Positions 7,896-17,400 of a DNA stretch of 25,568 bases are shown piece by piece (the first letter of the stretch is position 1; every line of letters begins with the position of its first letter). This DNA is from CAYZNE01 sp964461035. GTDB taxonomy: Archaea; Nanobdellota; Nanobdellia; Woesearchaeales; CAYZNE01. Made by a program: the position numbers and the translations under genes. The DNA lies in contig CAYWRI010000018.1 in the NCBI GenBank assembly GCA_964461035.1, positions 1-25,568 of the forward strand, written 5' to 3'. The notes under the pieces were generated by a model. It was given only the letters and a program-made list of their open reading frames with translations, did no database searches and was not told the origin of the DNA.

Positions 7896-8393
7896 TTATT
7901 TTGAAAGTTTCTTTTTTTTATAAGATAATGAGACGATAAAAGCACTAAAACTTACAGCTGTTGCAAATAAAGATCCAAAGAATTTTGCACCATATCCAAA
8001 ACTTTGCATATAATCATCTCTTTTAGATTTATGATATTTTACTAATTCAATATCATAAGAAGGTAAAGATTTAATGGAATCTTGAGCAAATAATAATTTA
8101 TTTTCTAAAGTTTTTAATGAATCAAAATAATTTGAATTAACTAAATTTTTAATCTTTACTGGTTGTTCATATAAATAATATAAATTATTTAATTTTTTTT
8201 CAATGCCTTTATATTCAGAAATAATATTTGTTGATTCAATTTTGGATTCTGAGGAAAATAATTTAGATTCTGAGGAAAATAATAAACTATTAACAAAAAA
8301 AAAGCCTGAAGCTAATGATAAAACCAGGTATATTTTAACAGGATTAATATTTCTAAAACAATTATAAACTTTCAAAGCGGATTTTTTAATCAT
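7896..8393 (-). CDS. Two-helix membrane protein with outside helical loop
   Basis: 165 residues: a basic N-terminus, first hydrophobic segment at about 20-39 (IYLVLSLASGFFFVNSLLF), a helical loop of about 90 residues, second segment at about 138-158, and a KKKKLSK tail. By the positive-inside rule both ends would be cytoplasmic and the loop outside. The loop starts with a tandem seven-residue repeat (LFSSESK twice), encoded by a 21-nt duplication. The gene follows the HTH_10 regulator on the same strand after a 55-nt gap containing two ACATATAT elements. Function unknown. Confidence 0.7.
   Translation of the reverse strand: MIKKSALKVYNCFRNINPVKIYLVLSLASGFFFVNSLLFSSESKLFSSESKIESTNIISEYKGIEKKLNNLYYLYEQPVKIKNLVNSNYFDSLKTLENKLLFAQDSIKSLPSYDIELVKYHKSKRDDYMQSFGYGAKFFGSLFATAVSFSAFIVSLSYKKKKLSK
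8241..8282. repeat. 21-nt tandem duplication inside the two-helix protein gene
   Basis: Two adjacent 21-nt units (8241-8261 and 8262-8282) differ at one base. They keep the reading frame and encode LFSSESK twice. It looks like a recent slippage event. Confidence 0.85.
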
Positions 8394-8413
8394 AAAAATT
8401 AGAAAACAAAATC

Positions 8414-8443
8414 AACATATATGTTTTATGGCGACATATATCG
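8414..8443. promoter_or_regulatory. Promoter/operator region with paired ACATATAT elements
   Basis: AACATATATGTT (8414-8425) is a perfect 12-bp palindrome. The related CGACATATATCG (8432-8443) lies 19 bp further, so ACATATAT occurs in direct orientation at 8415 and 8434. The palindrome sits about 27 nt before the ATG at 8393 (minus strand), so it may itself be the TATA box. A similar ACATATCG occurs at 9111-9118 before the regulator gene. Operator function is inferred. Confidence 0.4.
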
Positions 8444-8448
8444 TGTTT

Positions 8449-9099
8449 TTACAGATTCTTTGACATAAAAGGAATTAATTTACCTTCTGCTTTTTTAAGA
8501 TGTGCTTGATATGTAGAATAAGAAATATTCATTAATCTAGCAAGTTTTTTTAATTCAACTTTTTTAGGATATTCATAATAACCATGTTCAACAGCTAATT
8601 GTAAAGCTTCATTTTGTTTCGAAGTAATATTAGGAATTATATTTAATAAAGTTAAACTATCTAAGAATTCTTGTTTTAATTTCAATAATTTAAATTTAAT
8701 ATCCACATTTTTTAAATAATGAACTAATTTCATTAAAGGCAATTTATCAAAACAACCAATTTCCCAAGTTTCTCCGCATTGATTATTAATCAATACGGGT
8801 TTTATCTGAATAAATTCAGGATTATAAAGTTCTTTTAATAAATCATCTCGTTCATATAAAACTATAAAGAAATCTTTTTTTCTTTCAATTTTTTGTACTC
8901 TTTTATTTTTTTTTAAATCAATTAAACATTTAGTTATATTTTTATTATCACCAAATAAGGCTCCCGCACCCACAAAATAATTTTTATTATTTTTCTTAAA
9001 AGAAGTAACAGGATAACCAATTATACTTAGATCGTATTTTTTCGCAATTGATTCAAAAATACTTGATTCTCTAGAAATTTGAAATTTTAAAACCCACAT
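8449..9099 (-). CDS. HTH_10 (bacterio-opsin-activator type) transcription regulator
   Basis: 216 residues. The C-terminal domain (about 158-212) has the HTH_10 pattern: ITSKQNEALQLAVEHGYYEY, then VELKKLARLMNISYSTYQAH and LKKAEGKL. This matches the archaeal Bat-like family, which pairs this DNA-binding domain with varied N-terminal domains. The N-terminal 150 residues show no recognised sensor domain but keep two Cys (108, 116). The ATG at 9099 is supported by a minus-strand TTTAAATAACG near 9117-9127, about 24 nt upstream. The two-helix membrane protein gene follows directly and shares an ACATAT(AT)CG promoter motif, so it may be a target. Confidence 0.88.
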   Translation of the reverse strand: MWVLKFQISRESSIFESIAKKYDLSIIGYPVTSFKKNNKNYFVGAGALFGDNKNITKCLIDLKKNKRVQKIERKKDFFIVLYERDDLLKELYNPEFIQIKPVLINNQCGETWEIGCFDKLPLMKLVHYLKNVDIKFKLLKLKQEFLDSLTLLNIIPNITSKQNEALQLAVEHGYYEYPKKVELKKLARLMNISYSTYQAHLKKAEGKLIPFMSKNL

Positions 9100-9110
9100 A
9101 AATTAACTAT

Positions 9111-9127
9111 ACATATCGTTATTTAAA
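9111..9127 (-). promoter_or_regulatory. TATA box and candidate operator of the HTH_10 gene
   Basis: Minus-strand TTTAAATAACG is followed by ATATGT, the reverse of ACATATCG at 9111-9118. The latter resembles the elements at 8415 and 8434. Possible self-control of the regulator; inference only. Confidence 0.4.
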
Positions 9128-9150
9128 AAATTAATTAAAAAAACAAAAAA

Positions 9151-9291
9151 TTAAGCAGTTAAAGAACTTGTTAAATAATGTTTTAAATATTTAGCATCTT
9201 CGAAATAAATTAAATTATGTTTAATTAATTCTTCTGAAACAAAATCAGAATACTCATTTTCATTATAACCACTCGGTTTTACACTGCACAT
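9151..9291 (-). CDS. Hypothetical 46-residue protein
   Basis: ATG at 9291 to TAA at 9151. The product begins MCSVKPSGYNENEYSDFVSE and ends LKHYLTSSLTA: mixed charged and aromatic, no membrane segment, one Cys near the start. Translation is supported by a minus-strand TATA-like CTTATTTAAAAA at about 9316-9327, about 29 nt before the ATG, and by codon use like its neighbours. It is divergent from the NFACT-R gene and the two share the same A/T-rich promoter block. No family recognised; it could still be a chance ORF. Confidence 0.5.
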   Translation of the reverse strand: MCSVKPSGYNENEYSDFVSEELIKHNLIYFEDAKYLKHYLTSSLTA

Positions 9292-9314
9292 GTTTATGCA
9301 CTAAAAATTGCCAA

Positions 9315-9327
9315 TTTTTTTAAATAA
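9315..9327 (+). promoter_or_regulatory. TATA block shared by divergent genes
   Basis: TTTTTTAAATAAG, centred about 25 nt before GTG 9346 on the plus strand. Its reverse lies about 29 nt before ATG 9291 on the minus strand. The plus-strand spacing favours GTG 9346 over GTG 9331 as the start of the NFACT-R gene. Confidence 0.5.
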
Positions 9328-9345
9328 GAAGTGTTTCTTAATATT

Positions 9346-10146
9346 GTGAAAATCAAACTTTTACTTAATAAAACAATTGAAGAGAATGCAGAAATTTATT
9401 TTAATAAAGCTAAAAAGCTTAAGAAAAAAATTCCTGGCGCAGAAAAAGCTATTGGACAGACTAAAAAGAAGTTAGAATCTGCTAAATTAGTTGTTGAAGA
9501 AGCACCCAAAAAACTTCAAAAGATTATTAAGAAGAAAAGAAAATGGTTTGAAAAGTTTCATTGGTTTGTTACTTCAAATGGCTTTTTAGTTATTGCTGGT
9601 CGAGATGCTACAACAAATGAAGATGTAATAAAAAAACATGCAAATGCAGAAGATTTGATTTTACACACAGATATGTCTGGCAGTCCATTTGCAGTTATAA
9701 AAAAAAATTCTGTTCCCGAATCTGAAATATCTAAAATTGATTTAGAAGAATCTGCTAATTTCATTCTTGCATATTCTAAAGCTTGGAAAGCAGGATTTGG
9801 TAATGCAGATATTTTCTATGTTAAACCTGAACAGGTAACAAAAGAAGCAAATTCTGGAGAATATTTGCCTAAAGGCGCATTCATGATTAGAGGAAAAACA
9901 AATTATATCGAGAATGAAATAGATTTTTGCATTGGAATATATTCTTTACCCGATGAATATAAAGGAGCCATATTTACCGGTTCTGAAATTTCTGCAAAAA
10001 AATATTGCGAAACTTATTTTAAGATTATTCCTGGTAGACAAAAAACAAGCGATATAGCAAAAAGTCTTAAGAAAAAGTTAAATTCTGAAAATGATCTTGA
10101 CGAGTTTGTTCGAGCAGTACCTCCTAGTTCTGAATTAAAAAAGTAA
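9346..10146 (+). CDS. NFACT-R (DUF814) protein, short form with coiled coil
   Basis: 266 residues from GTG 9346. The beginning (KIKLLLNKTIEENAEIYFNK, then KAKKLKKKIPGAEKAIGQTK) matches the middle of the NFACT family (Rqc2/NEMF/RqcH), where a nucleotide-binding NFACT-N domain would normally precede it. The helical segment (to about 85) is followed by the NFACT-R domain: KFHWFVTSNGFLVIAGRDAT, then ADLILHT-like EDLILHTDMSGSPFAVIK, then GAFMIRGKTNYIE. Full-length relatives bind stalled large ribosomal subunits and recruit tRNA for tailing of nascent chains. Here NFACT-N is absent, because an AT-rich promoter and a divergent gene lie directly upstream. An alternative start is GTG 9331, five codons earlier. 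Confidence 0.88.
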   Translation: MKIKLLLNKTIEENAEIYFNKAKKLKKKIPGAEKAIGQTKKKLESAKLVVEEAPKKLQKIIKKKRKWFEKFHWFVTSNGFLVIAGRDATTNEDVIKKHANAEDLILHTDMSGSPFAVIKKNSVPESEISKIDLEESANFILAYSKAWKAGFGNADIFYVKPEQVTKEANSGEYLPKGAFMIRGKTNYIENEIDFCIGIYSLPDEYKGAIFTGSEISAKKYCETYFKIIPGRQKTSDIAKSLKKKLNSENDLDEFVRAVPPSSELKK

Positions 10147-10216
10147 TCTTATAGCTTAATTTATTGTTAAAACCATAGGTATTTATATATTCTAATAAAT
10201 TCCCAAATATCATAAG

Positions 10217-10606
10217 ATGTTATTCAAGAAAGTAAAGCCAAAATATGAAAAAATGAGTATTTCTAAGTTAGTTTCAAATGACGAAATAGCAGGTCAAATG
10301 AAATCTGAAATTCCTGTTGAAATTGAAGGTTCGATAGAATATTTAAAACGTTCATATGCAAATCAATCTAAATATCCCCCACGTGTTGTTTTTGAGGGTA
10401 AAATATCTGATGAATCATCATCAAAAATCCGTATTTATATACGTGTAAAAGCAGATGATCAAATTAGTCTAGATTCGTTAGATCCTTTAGAACAACCATA
10501 TTATGGTATAACAATAAATATAAAAGGAATATATTCTTCTAAAAAAGTTGGTAAAAATTATGTTTCTAGTGTTTGTGCAAAGCAGTTTAGGGTAATTAAC
10601 TCTTGA
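10217..10606 (+). CDS. Hypothetical protein, 129 residues, possible OB-like fold
   Basis: Begins MLFKKVKPKYEKMSISKLVS; a basic start, then a middle of alternating strand-like segments (PPRVVFEGKISDESSSKIRIYIRVKA and YYGITINIKGIYSSKKVG) with hydrophobic alternation typical of a small beta barrel. Ends with SSVCAKQFRVINS. It has no membrane segment or signal peptide, so it is probably cytoplasmic. A nucleic-acid-binding OB fold is a guess from strand pattern and charge only. A TATA-like TATTTATATA at 10178-10187 lies about 30 nt before the ATG. The gene ends 40 nt from the end of the convergent frameshifted gene. Confidence 0.75.
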   Translation: MLFKKVKPKYEKMSISKLVSNDEIAGQMKSEIPVEIEGSIEYLKRSYANQSKYPPRVVFEGKISDESSSKIRIYIRVKADDQISLDSLDPLEQPYYGITINIKGIYSSKKVGKNYVSSVCAKQFRVINS

Positions 10607-10646
10607 TCTTTTTATTAAAGTTAGATTACTTAGAAATCTGGAGAAC

Positions 10647-11074
10647 TCAGTTCATATTGTTATAATTCTTAAAAATGAAGTTTATATCTTGTTTAATTAA
10701 TTTTAATTTAGAAAAATTTTCATCTTTAATAATTTCTTTTGGAGTCATGCCTGTAGAGATTTGTAAAAGAATTTGAAATATGCTTTTTCTCACGTCTAAA
10801 TCTTTTAAGAAGTTGGATATTACAATATAGTATATTTTTGCAATATATAACCAAATAGCTAATTCTTTTTCGGGATTAGTATCTCTACTAAAATCATCTA
10901 ACCATTTCTTTAAAGTAGAAGATGAAACTTCATAAAAAGTCTTACAAAGATATTTTGTAGCATCAATAAATTCATTTGAAAATTTATGATGCTTTATAGA
11001 ACCTGCATAAAGATTTTATCAGTAGACTTGTTTTTGAAAACTTTTCCACTTATAATATTTCGAAATTTTAACAT
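10647..11074 (-). pseudogene. Gene of 142 codons broken by a one-base frameshift
   Basis: An ATG at 11074 opens MLKFRNIISGKVFKNKSTDK, which hits a stop soon after (QVL-stop). In the next frame coding continues as NLYAGSIKHHKFSNEFIDAT and on to TGA at 10647, ending FKNYNNMN. Adding one A to the four-A run at 11014-11017 (minus strand GATAAAATC) joins both parts into 142 residues without a stop. A minus-strand ATTTATATATC near 11096-11106 lies about 27 nt before the ATG, so the promoter is intact. The restored protein is mostly helical, with KKWLDDF and LKKWL-type segments and a hydrophobic stretch IWLYIAKIYYIVISNFL. No family recognised. It may be a recent pseudogene, a sequencing error in a homopolymer, or a frameshifting site. 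Confidence 0.7.
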
Positions 11075-11340
11075 AAATTAAGACTAGTGTTCTAAGATAT
11101 ATAAATTGTATTTCCGCACTTAATTTTCACGTAATTTGTATATAACGCGCAATATAATAAATCAACATTGAATTTCTTATCTTATTCTATGCTGAATACA
11201 AGAATTAATAAAGCCAAGGAGATTATTAAAAAAGTAAATTACTAAATAGAATAAAAACAAAAAGTTTCAGACAAATTTATCATAATATATCTTAAAAGTT
11301 TTTTTATATTATATAAACTATTTACTTTTGTACACAAAGA
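11075..11340. other. A/T-rich spacer without a supported gene
   Basis: Contains the promoter of the frameshifted gene near its left end. One 18-codon ORF (11189-11245, plus strand, MLNTRINKAKEIIKKVNY) is present but too short to support. No tRNA-like fold, repeat family or mobile element is seen. Confidence 0.6.
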
Positions 11341-11350
11341 TTTATAAATA
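11341..11350 (+). promoter_or_regulatory. TATA box of the giant surface-protein gene
   Basis: TTTATAAATA, a near-consensus archaeal TATA box. Transcription would start near 11371, giving an unusually long leader of about 70 nt before the TTG at 11443, unlike the leaderless genes to the left. Confidence 0.65.
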
Positions 11351-11367
11351 CTCACAATGTGAGTATT
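11347..11367. promoter_or_regulatory. Perfect inverted repeat overlapping the TATA box (operator candidate)
   Basis: AATACTCACA, one base A, then TGTGAGTATT: two perfect 10-bp arms. The left arm overlaps the last bases of the TATA box and the right arm lies between TATA and the expected transcription start. A dimeric regulator bound here would block TBP or polymerase. I found no second copy in the window. Confidence 0.7.
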
Positions 11368-11430
11368 ATCTAAGGGGTTTTAGGTTTTAGCAATAGCTAT
11401 ATCTATCAGTCTTTTCGCTTGTACAAATGT

Positions 11431-11436
11431 GGTGAG
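11431..11436 (+). promoter_or_regulatory. Ribosome binding site GGTGAG deciding the TTG start
   Basis: GGTGAG lies six bases before TTG 11443. It is complementary to the archaeal 16S 3' end and selects this TTG over the in-frame TTG at 11419, which has no such site. Confidence 0.7.
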
Positions 11437-11442
11437 ATAGAC

Positions 11443-14400
11443 TTGGGAAAAATAGGTGAATTAAAAATATTGGAAAAAGAGAGGGAACTCTTATCTACTT
11501 CCACATTAGTTCTTCATGAAAAATTTAAGAATTCTGAAATTGACATTGAAGAACTTGAAAAATACAAAGCAATAATATCCCAACCAGACGAACATACTAA
11601 AAAATTATCTTCTTTAAATAATAAAATTTCTCAACTAAACCAAGACATTCTTAAAACCCAAAACAAAAGAAATCATAAACCTTCTGCAATAATATTGCTA
11701 GTGATTGTTGCAGTTTTTGTATTGTTGTTTATTTTCAATTTTAATACAATGACTGGATTTTTCACATACCAAGAAACAGAAACTCATTCTCTTACCTTAG
11801 AAATGGCATTATATTCTAATTCTAACATTTCTGTCAATTTTTCCAATGTCATTTCGTTAAAGATTAATGGTTTTATCAGAAATTTTACTAATTCTTCAAA
11901 CATGACAATTATTGCTAGAACAAATAAAGGAAATTATGTTTTAGTCAATAGTGCTACAATTTCAGAATTACTGCCTGATTCTCAAAAAGGAATCACAAAC
12001 ATTATAACGGGCTTTGTTACAGATAATACAATAAGTAATGAAAGCAACAACACTTCTGAAAATGTTTCTATTAATGATTCTGTTGCTGAATATATAAATA
12101 ATTCTTTTTTTAATGTATCTATAAACGAATCACAGAATACTTCTCAAGATAACAATTTAATAAATGATACGATAAACTCAAGTATAAATCAATCAGATAA
12201 TGAATCATCAACAATTTCAATTAATGAATCTCAAGAGATTATAATTCCTGAAATAAATCTTTCGTTAAACGAGACAAATAATACAAATACAAATTTGAGT
12301 GAAATAAATCTTTCAGAAACAAATACTTCAATTAATACAAATACAACTTTACAGTTAATAAATGCATCTTACAATACATCAATAAATCAAACAATCAATG
12401 AATCATTAAACATTTCCACAGATATTAATACTTCGGGAAATAAATCTAACATTCTGAATATTTCTATAAATGATTCAATCAATGATAAGTTAAATATTTC
12501 TTTAAACATTACTCAAATTAATATCACAAATCAAACAATTAATATTTCAAATGGTTTAACTTTGAATTTAGATAATGCTTGTGGAAATGCGTGTATTCTT
12601 GAATCTGTAAACATTTTGGAATTAATAATTCTTATTGACAATTGTGTTTTAGAACTCAATAAGTTAGAATATAATTCTGTTTCTACTAATATGCCCCCAG
12701 AACAAATAAGGAATTTTAGTAATGTCAGTGTTGTTGTTAATGAATCTATTAATTTTTCCTTGCCTAATTATTTTCAAGATGATAATAATATTTTGTTTTT
12801 TGATTCTAAAGAAGTTCCAGAATTGGGTATAGAGTTTTCTGAGAATAATTTATTTTTAATTCCCAATAAAGTCGGGTTATATGAATTCTATGTTTATGCG
12901 TCTGATTCTGAAGCAATAATAACATCTAACACTTTCTGGATAAATGTTGTTGATAATATTTCGAGCGTAACAAATGTGTCTACAAAACTTTCCTTAATAG
13001 AAACAACCGAGAAAACTCAGATTAGAATTCTTGAGCCTGTTAATTGGACTAAAACCATTAGGTTAAGTAGGAATAAATCTTGGATTAATAATAGTTCAAC
13101 GATTGATACATCTATTCCTTCACAAATGTTTAATTTAAACATATCATTTATCAAAAATGTATCAACACAAAAAATAGAAGAACAAATACTAATAACAGAA
13201 ACAACCAAGGAAAATATTACTGAATTAACAAATATTGTTCAAGAAAAAGCTTTGCAAAAGTTGAATGATTCTTTGAGTGCTCTTGAAATAACTACAACAA
13301 ACAAAGAAGCCAAAAAAAACTTTGAAGAAAAACAACAACAAACAGAAGATAAACTTAATAAAATAAAAAAGGATAAGGAAGAAAAAGAAGACAAAGGTAA
13401 AAAAGGAAAAGATAAGAAGGTTAAAGAAGATAAAAAGAACAAAGGTAAAGATGATAATTCTTCTGAACAAATAGAACTTGTGAAAGTTAATGAAACATCA
13501 TCAAAAGAAATTAATTTAACATTTAATATTTCTCAAGACACTGATGAAATAATAATAACGTACCAAACAGAAGCGCCCGTGATTCTCGAAAAAACAATTA
13601 GCGAAACAACAAAAGAAATAACTATTTCTAGTGATTTTCATTATGAAAACATAACTACATATACTTACCTTGAGGATAATGCAAAAAAAGAACAACTAAA
13701 CTTATACCAAACAACAAACAACACAAAAACACTTATCTTCACAGACTTAATTCAATACACAGACTCAAACAACAACGGATTCATAGACATGATATCCTGG
13801 GAAGTCCCACACCTAAGCAACCAAACATACCAACTCGAAATAAACATACTGAATCCGTATTCTTATCTAAGAGATGGAGATACTTGGTATGTTAGATTCA
13901 ATACAACAGGTAATGGTAATTTAACAATTTGGAGTAATAATTCTTTCTGGAAAGAAATAATTAATGATTCGAATGAAACAATTGACGAAATGAGTTTCTT
14001 GAATATTAGTTGTGGTAATAATTCTTTATTAGATTCTTTGATTATAATTGATGAACATAATAATTCTTATAATTATTCTAATATCTTATCTAATGATTCT
14101 ATTAAACCAAGTAAGTTTTTGATAGAAAATTATTCTTGTGATTTAACAGGAGAATTTGTTAATTATATGAATATTGCAGGTTATGCAACTTTAACTTTTG
14201 AATTTGCAAATCAGAATGCAACTGTAACAGATTATGCTTATGACCCTGTTGACTCTGATTTTCTTCCTTTGTCTCAAACTTCTGTTAATAATGCAATGGT
14301 TGTTTGGATTAGTGATGACGAACCTTATATTTCAGGAAGATATATGCCTCGTTTCGCTACGACTTCTAATGCTGGAACTTCGTGGAATACAAGTTTTATT

Positions 14401-17400
14401 ACAAAAGATTTGAATCAGTATTCTGAAGAAAAGGATAGACATTATCCCTCTTTAGCTATTAATTTAGATGGTAATGCAGTTATGATTGGAAAGAATGGTA
14501 GCTCAAATAATTTTATTATGGAATTTGATTATAATGGATCTTCAGGATTATGGGGTGGTTATGATTCTAATTTTTATTCTTATGTTGCATCTAGTGGAAT
14601 GGTTAGTACGTATATGAATAATTCTATTATTGTAGGTTCAGGAACTTCTAATAGTTACGCACCGTATTATTCTTTTTCTAATGATTCAGGTAATTCTTGG
14701 TCAACTTATTCTGAAACACTTAATAATTATGATTTTGAATATGTGTATCAGATTCCAAGTTTTACTTATTTAAGTAATGGGGACGGCTTGCTTGTTTTTA
14801 AGAATGATAAATCTCCTTATAATTATCTTTCTTATTTTTGGAATTCTTCTAATTCTTCTTGGGCGAATATTGGTGTTGTTGAAGGAACAAATATAGGAGC
14901 GAGTTATGCTAGTTTGACAGATATTGCTGCTTACTCTAATAAAAAAGCTTGGTTTATTTGGTGTGATTATGATGCTACAGGAGATCCCGTATTTGTTAGA
15001 TTGTGGAATGGGACTGACTGGGAAGATTCTATAACTCTTGATTCTTCACTTAATGATATGTATTTTAATGGTCCTAGGATTGCGTGTGGTTCTGGTGATA
15101 AATGTATGGCTGTTTGGATTGATACATCTTATAATCTTGAATATTCTTATTATAATGGTTCTGACTGGTCTTCTGCAGATGCAGATATAGGTATCAGTAT
15201 TGATGTTCAAAAAGGGTCAAGGTTTTCTGTTGCAGTAGATTCTAATGGTGATGCAATTCTTTGTTATATTGATAATGATGCTGCAGACCTTTATTCAATC
15301 ACTTATGATTCTTCTTCTGAAGAATGGAGTTCTTCTACTAAGATTAGTGATGATGTCAATGAGTATTATATTGGTGGTTTCGGAACTGGTTGTGATATTA
15401 AATTATTTTCTGATGATTATACTGTTATTCCTCCTACTAATTCTGTTCCAACTCTTGCATCTATAAGTGATAGTACGGAATCTATTTCTTATGGTGAGAC
15501 TCAGACAATAACTGCTAATACTATTGGAGATTCAGATTCTGATATTTTACAGTTTGTTTGTTGTGCTGATGATTCTAACACTTGTGTTCCTTCTTACTAT
15601 GAAAATATTTGTTCTGGAGGAAATTATGAAAACAGGAATTCTCCTTATTCTGCAACTTGCACTTATTCTGTTAATGGTTCTGTTGGAACTGAATATGTTC
15701 GTTGTGCTATGGGTGATTTAGAAAATTATAGTACTATTGTTTCTGAAAATTATACTATTATTAACTCTGTCCCAGTAACTTTATCTTCAAGAATTTACCC
15801 TGTAGATCCTTCTTTTGTTCATGATTTGCAGGGTTTTTGTAATGTTAGTGATGCTGAAGTTGATGATGTTCGTTATTATTACGAATGGTATAATAATAGT
15901 GTTTTATATTCTGCAGATGTTTCAGGATCATATTCTGGAAATGTTGAGGTTAATGTCGGTAACATATCTAGTTCTCTTACTAGTTTAGATGAGAACTGGA
16001 CCTTTAGTTGTTTAGCTAATGATGGAGTTTCTAATGCAAGTACGTGGATTAATAGTTCTGTTATTATTCAGAATTTAGCACCAATTTCTTTACCTAAGAT
16101 AACTCCTTATAGTTCTTATGTTAATCAAGATTTAGATTTTTATTGTAATTCAAGTGATATTGAAGGAGATAATATTGATTATCTTTGGACAATATATAAT
16201 GGTTCATCGTTATTTGATTCAGGTTCATCTGAAGATAATGCTCAAGGCGTTGCTTTAAAAGTTTTGACAGTTTCTAAAGATGATATAAATGCTAATGAAA
16301 TTTGGACTTTGAGTTGTGAAGCTAATGATAGTTTTTCTTCATTGATAAAAAATATGAGTGTTTTGATTAATCGTTATAATACTATTGATAATGCTATTAT
16401 TTCTTGGGTTAATCAAAGTAGGTATCCTATCTGGGCTGTAAAAAATGAAAGTTCTATAACTGCTCAAGGCGAGATAACAACTGATGTTTTAGCTTCTGGT
16501 CATGATACAACTCGTATTGGTTTAACCATGAACCCTGCAGGTGAAGGTAATGCTATTTGGTATAGTGACACAGATAGCGATATTCATGTTTATGATTGGA
16601 ATACTACTGATTGGGTTAGTGGAAATAATTTAGGAACAGGTTATTATATGGGGTCTTCTTCTATCGATAGGTATAGTAATAATGTTATGGCTGTTTGGGG
16701 TACTAGTTCTTCTAGTAATGCTCCTTATTATGGAGTTTCTGAAGATGGTGGAGTTAGTTGGCTTGATTCAAGTAAGGAAATCGAGTTAGATACTTATGAT
16801 AAATATGCTCATAATAATGATATTACGTTTAGGTATTTGTCTGATGGTACAGGATTATTGTTATATCGTTATTCTATTTCTCCTTATAATTTGATTTATG
16901 TTTTTTGGGATGGTGATTCTTGGAGTGAAGTGGGTATTTTAGATAACGGATATAATAGTAATGTCAATATGGACGAGTCTAAGTCTAAAGCAGATATTGG
17001 TGTTTTGCCTAATGGCGAAGCTTTTGTTGCTTGGAGTAATCCTTCAATGAGTGGTGATCCTATACGAATTGTTAAGTGGGATGGTAATTCTTTTGGTGAT
17101 GTTATAACTATTGATAGTTCAGCTAATAATGGTGATTATAGTGGCGCAAGTATTAGTTGTAATTTTAATGGTAACTGTGTTGTTGTTTGGAAAGATTCAT
17201 CTTATTATTTGGAGTTTGCGAGATTTGATGGTTCATCTTGGTCAAGTGATAATGTTGACGTTGACGGTTCTAGTTATTGGGCAAAAAATTATGTGTATGG
17301 TGTTTTTGATCTTAAAATTGATGATTATAATAATGCTATTCTTGTTTGGTATAATTATGCTCAAACAAATGTAGATTATGCTACTTATGATTGGGATTCT

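Noticed and set aside
11189..11245. 18-codon ORF (MLNTRINKAKEIIKKVNY)
   Set aside because: Too short, with no clear ribosome site or conserved feature.
11419..11442. In-frame TTG at 11419 as start of the giant protein
   Set aside because: GGTGAG lies downstream of it and six bases before TTG 11443.
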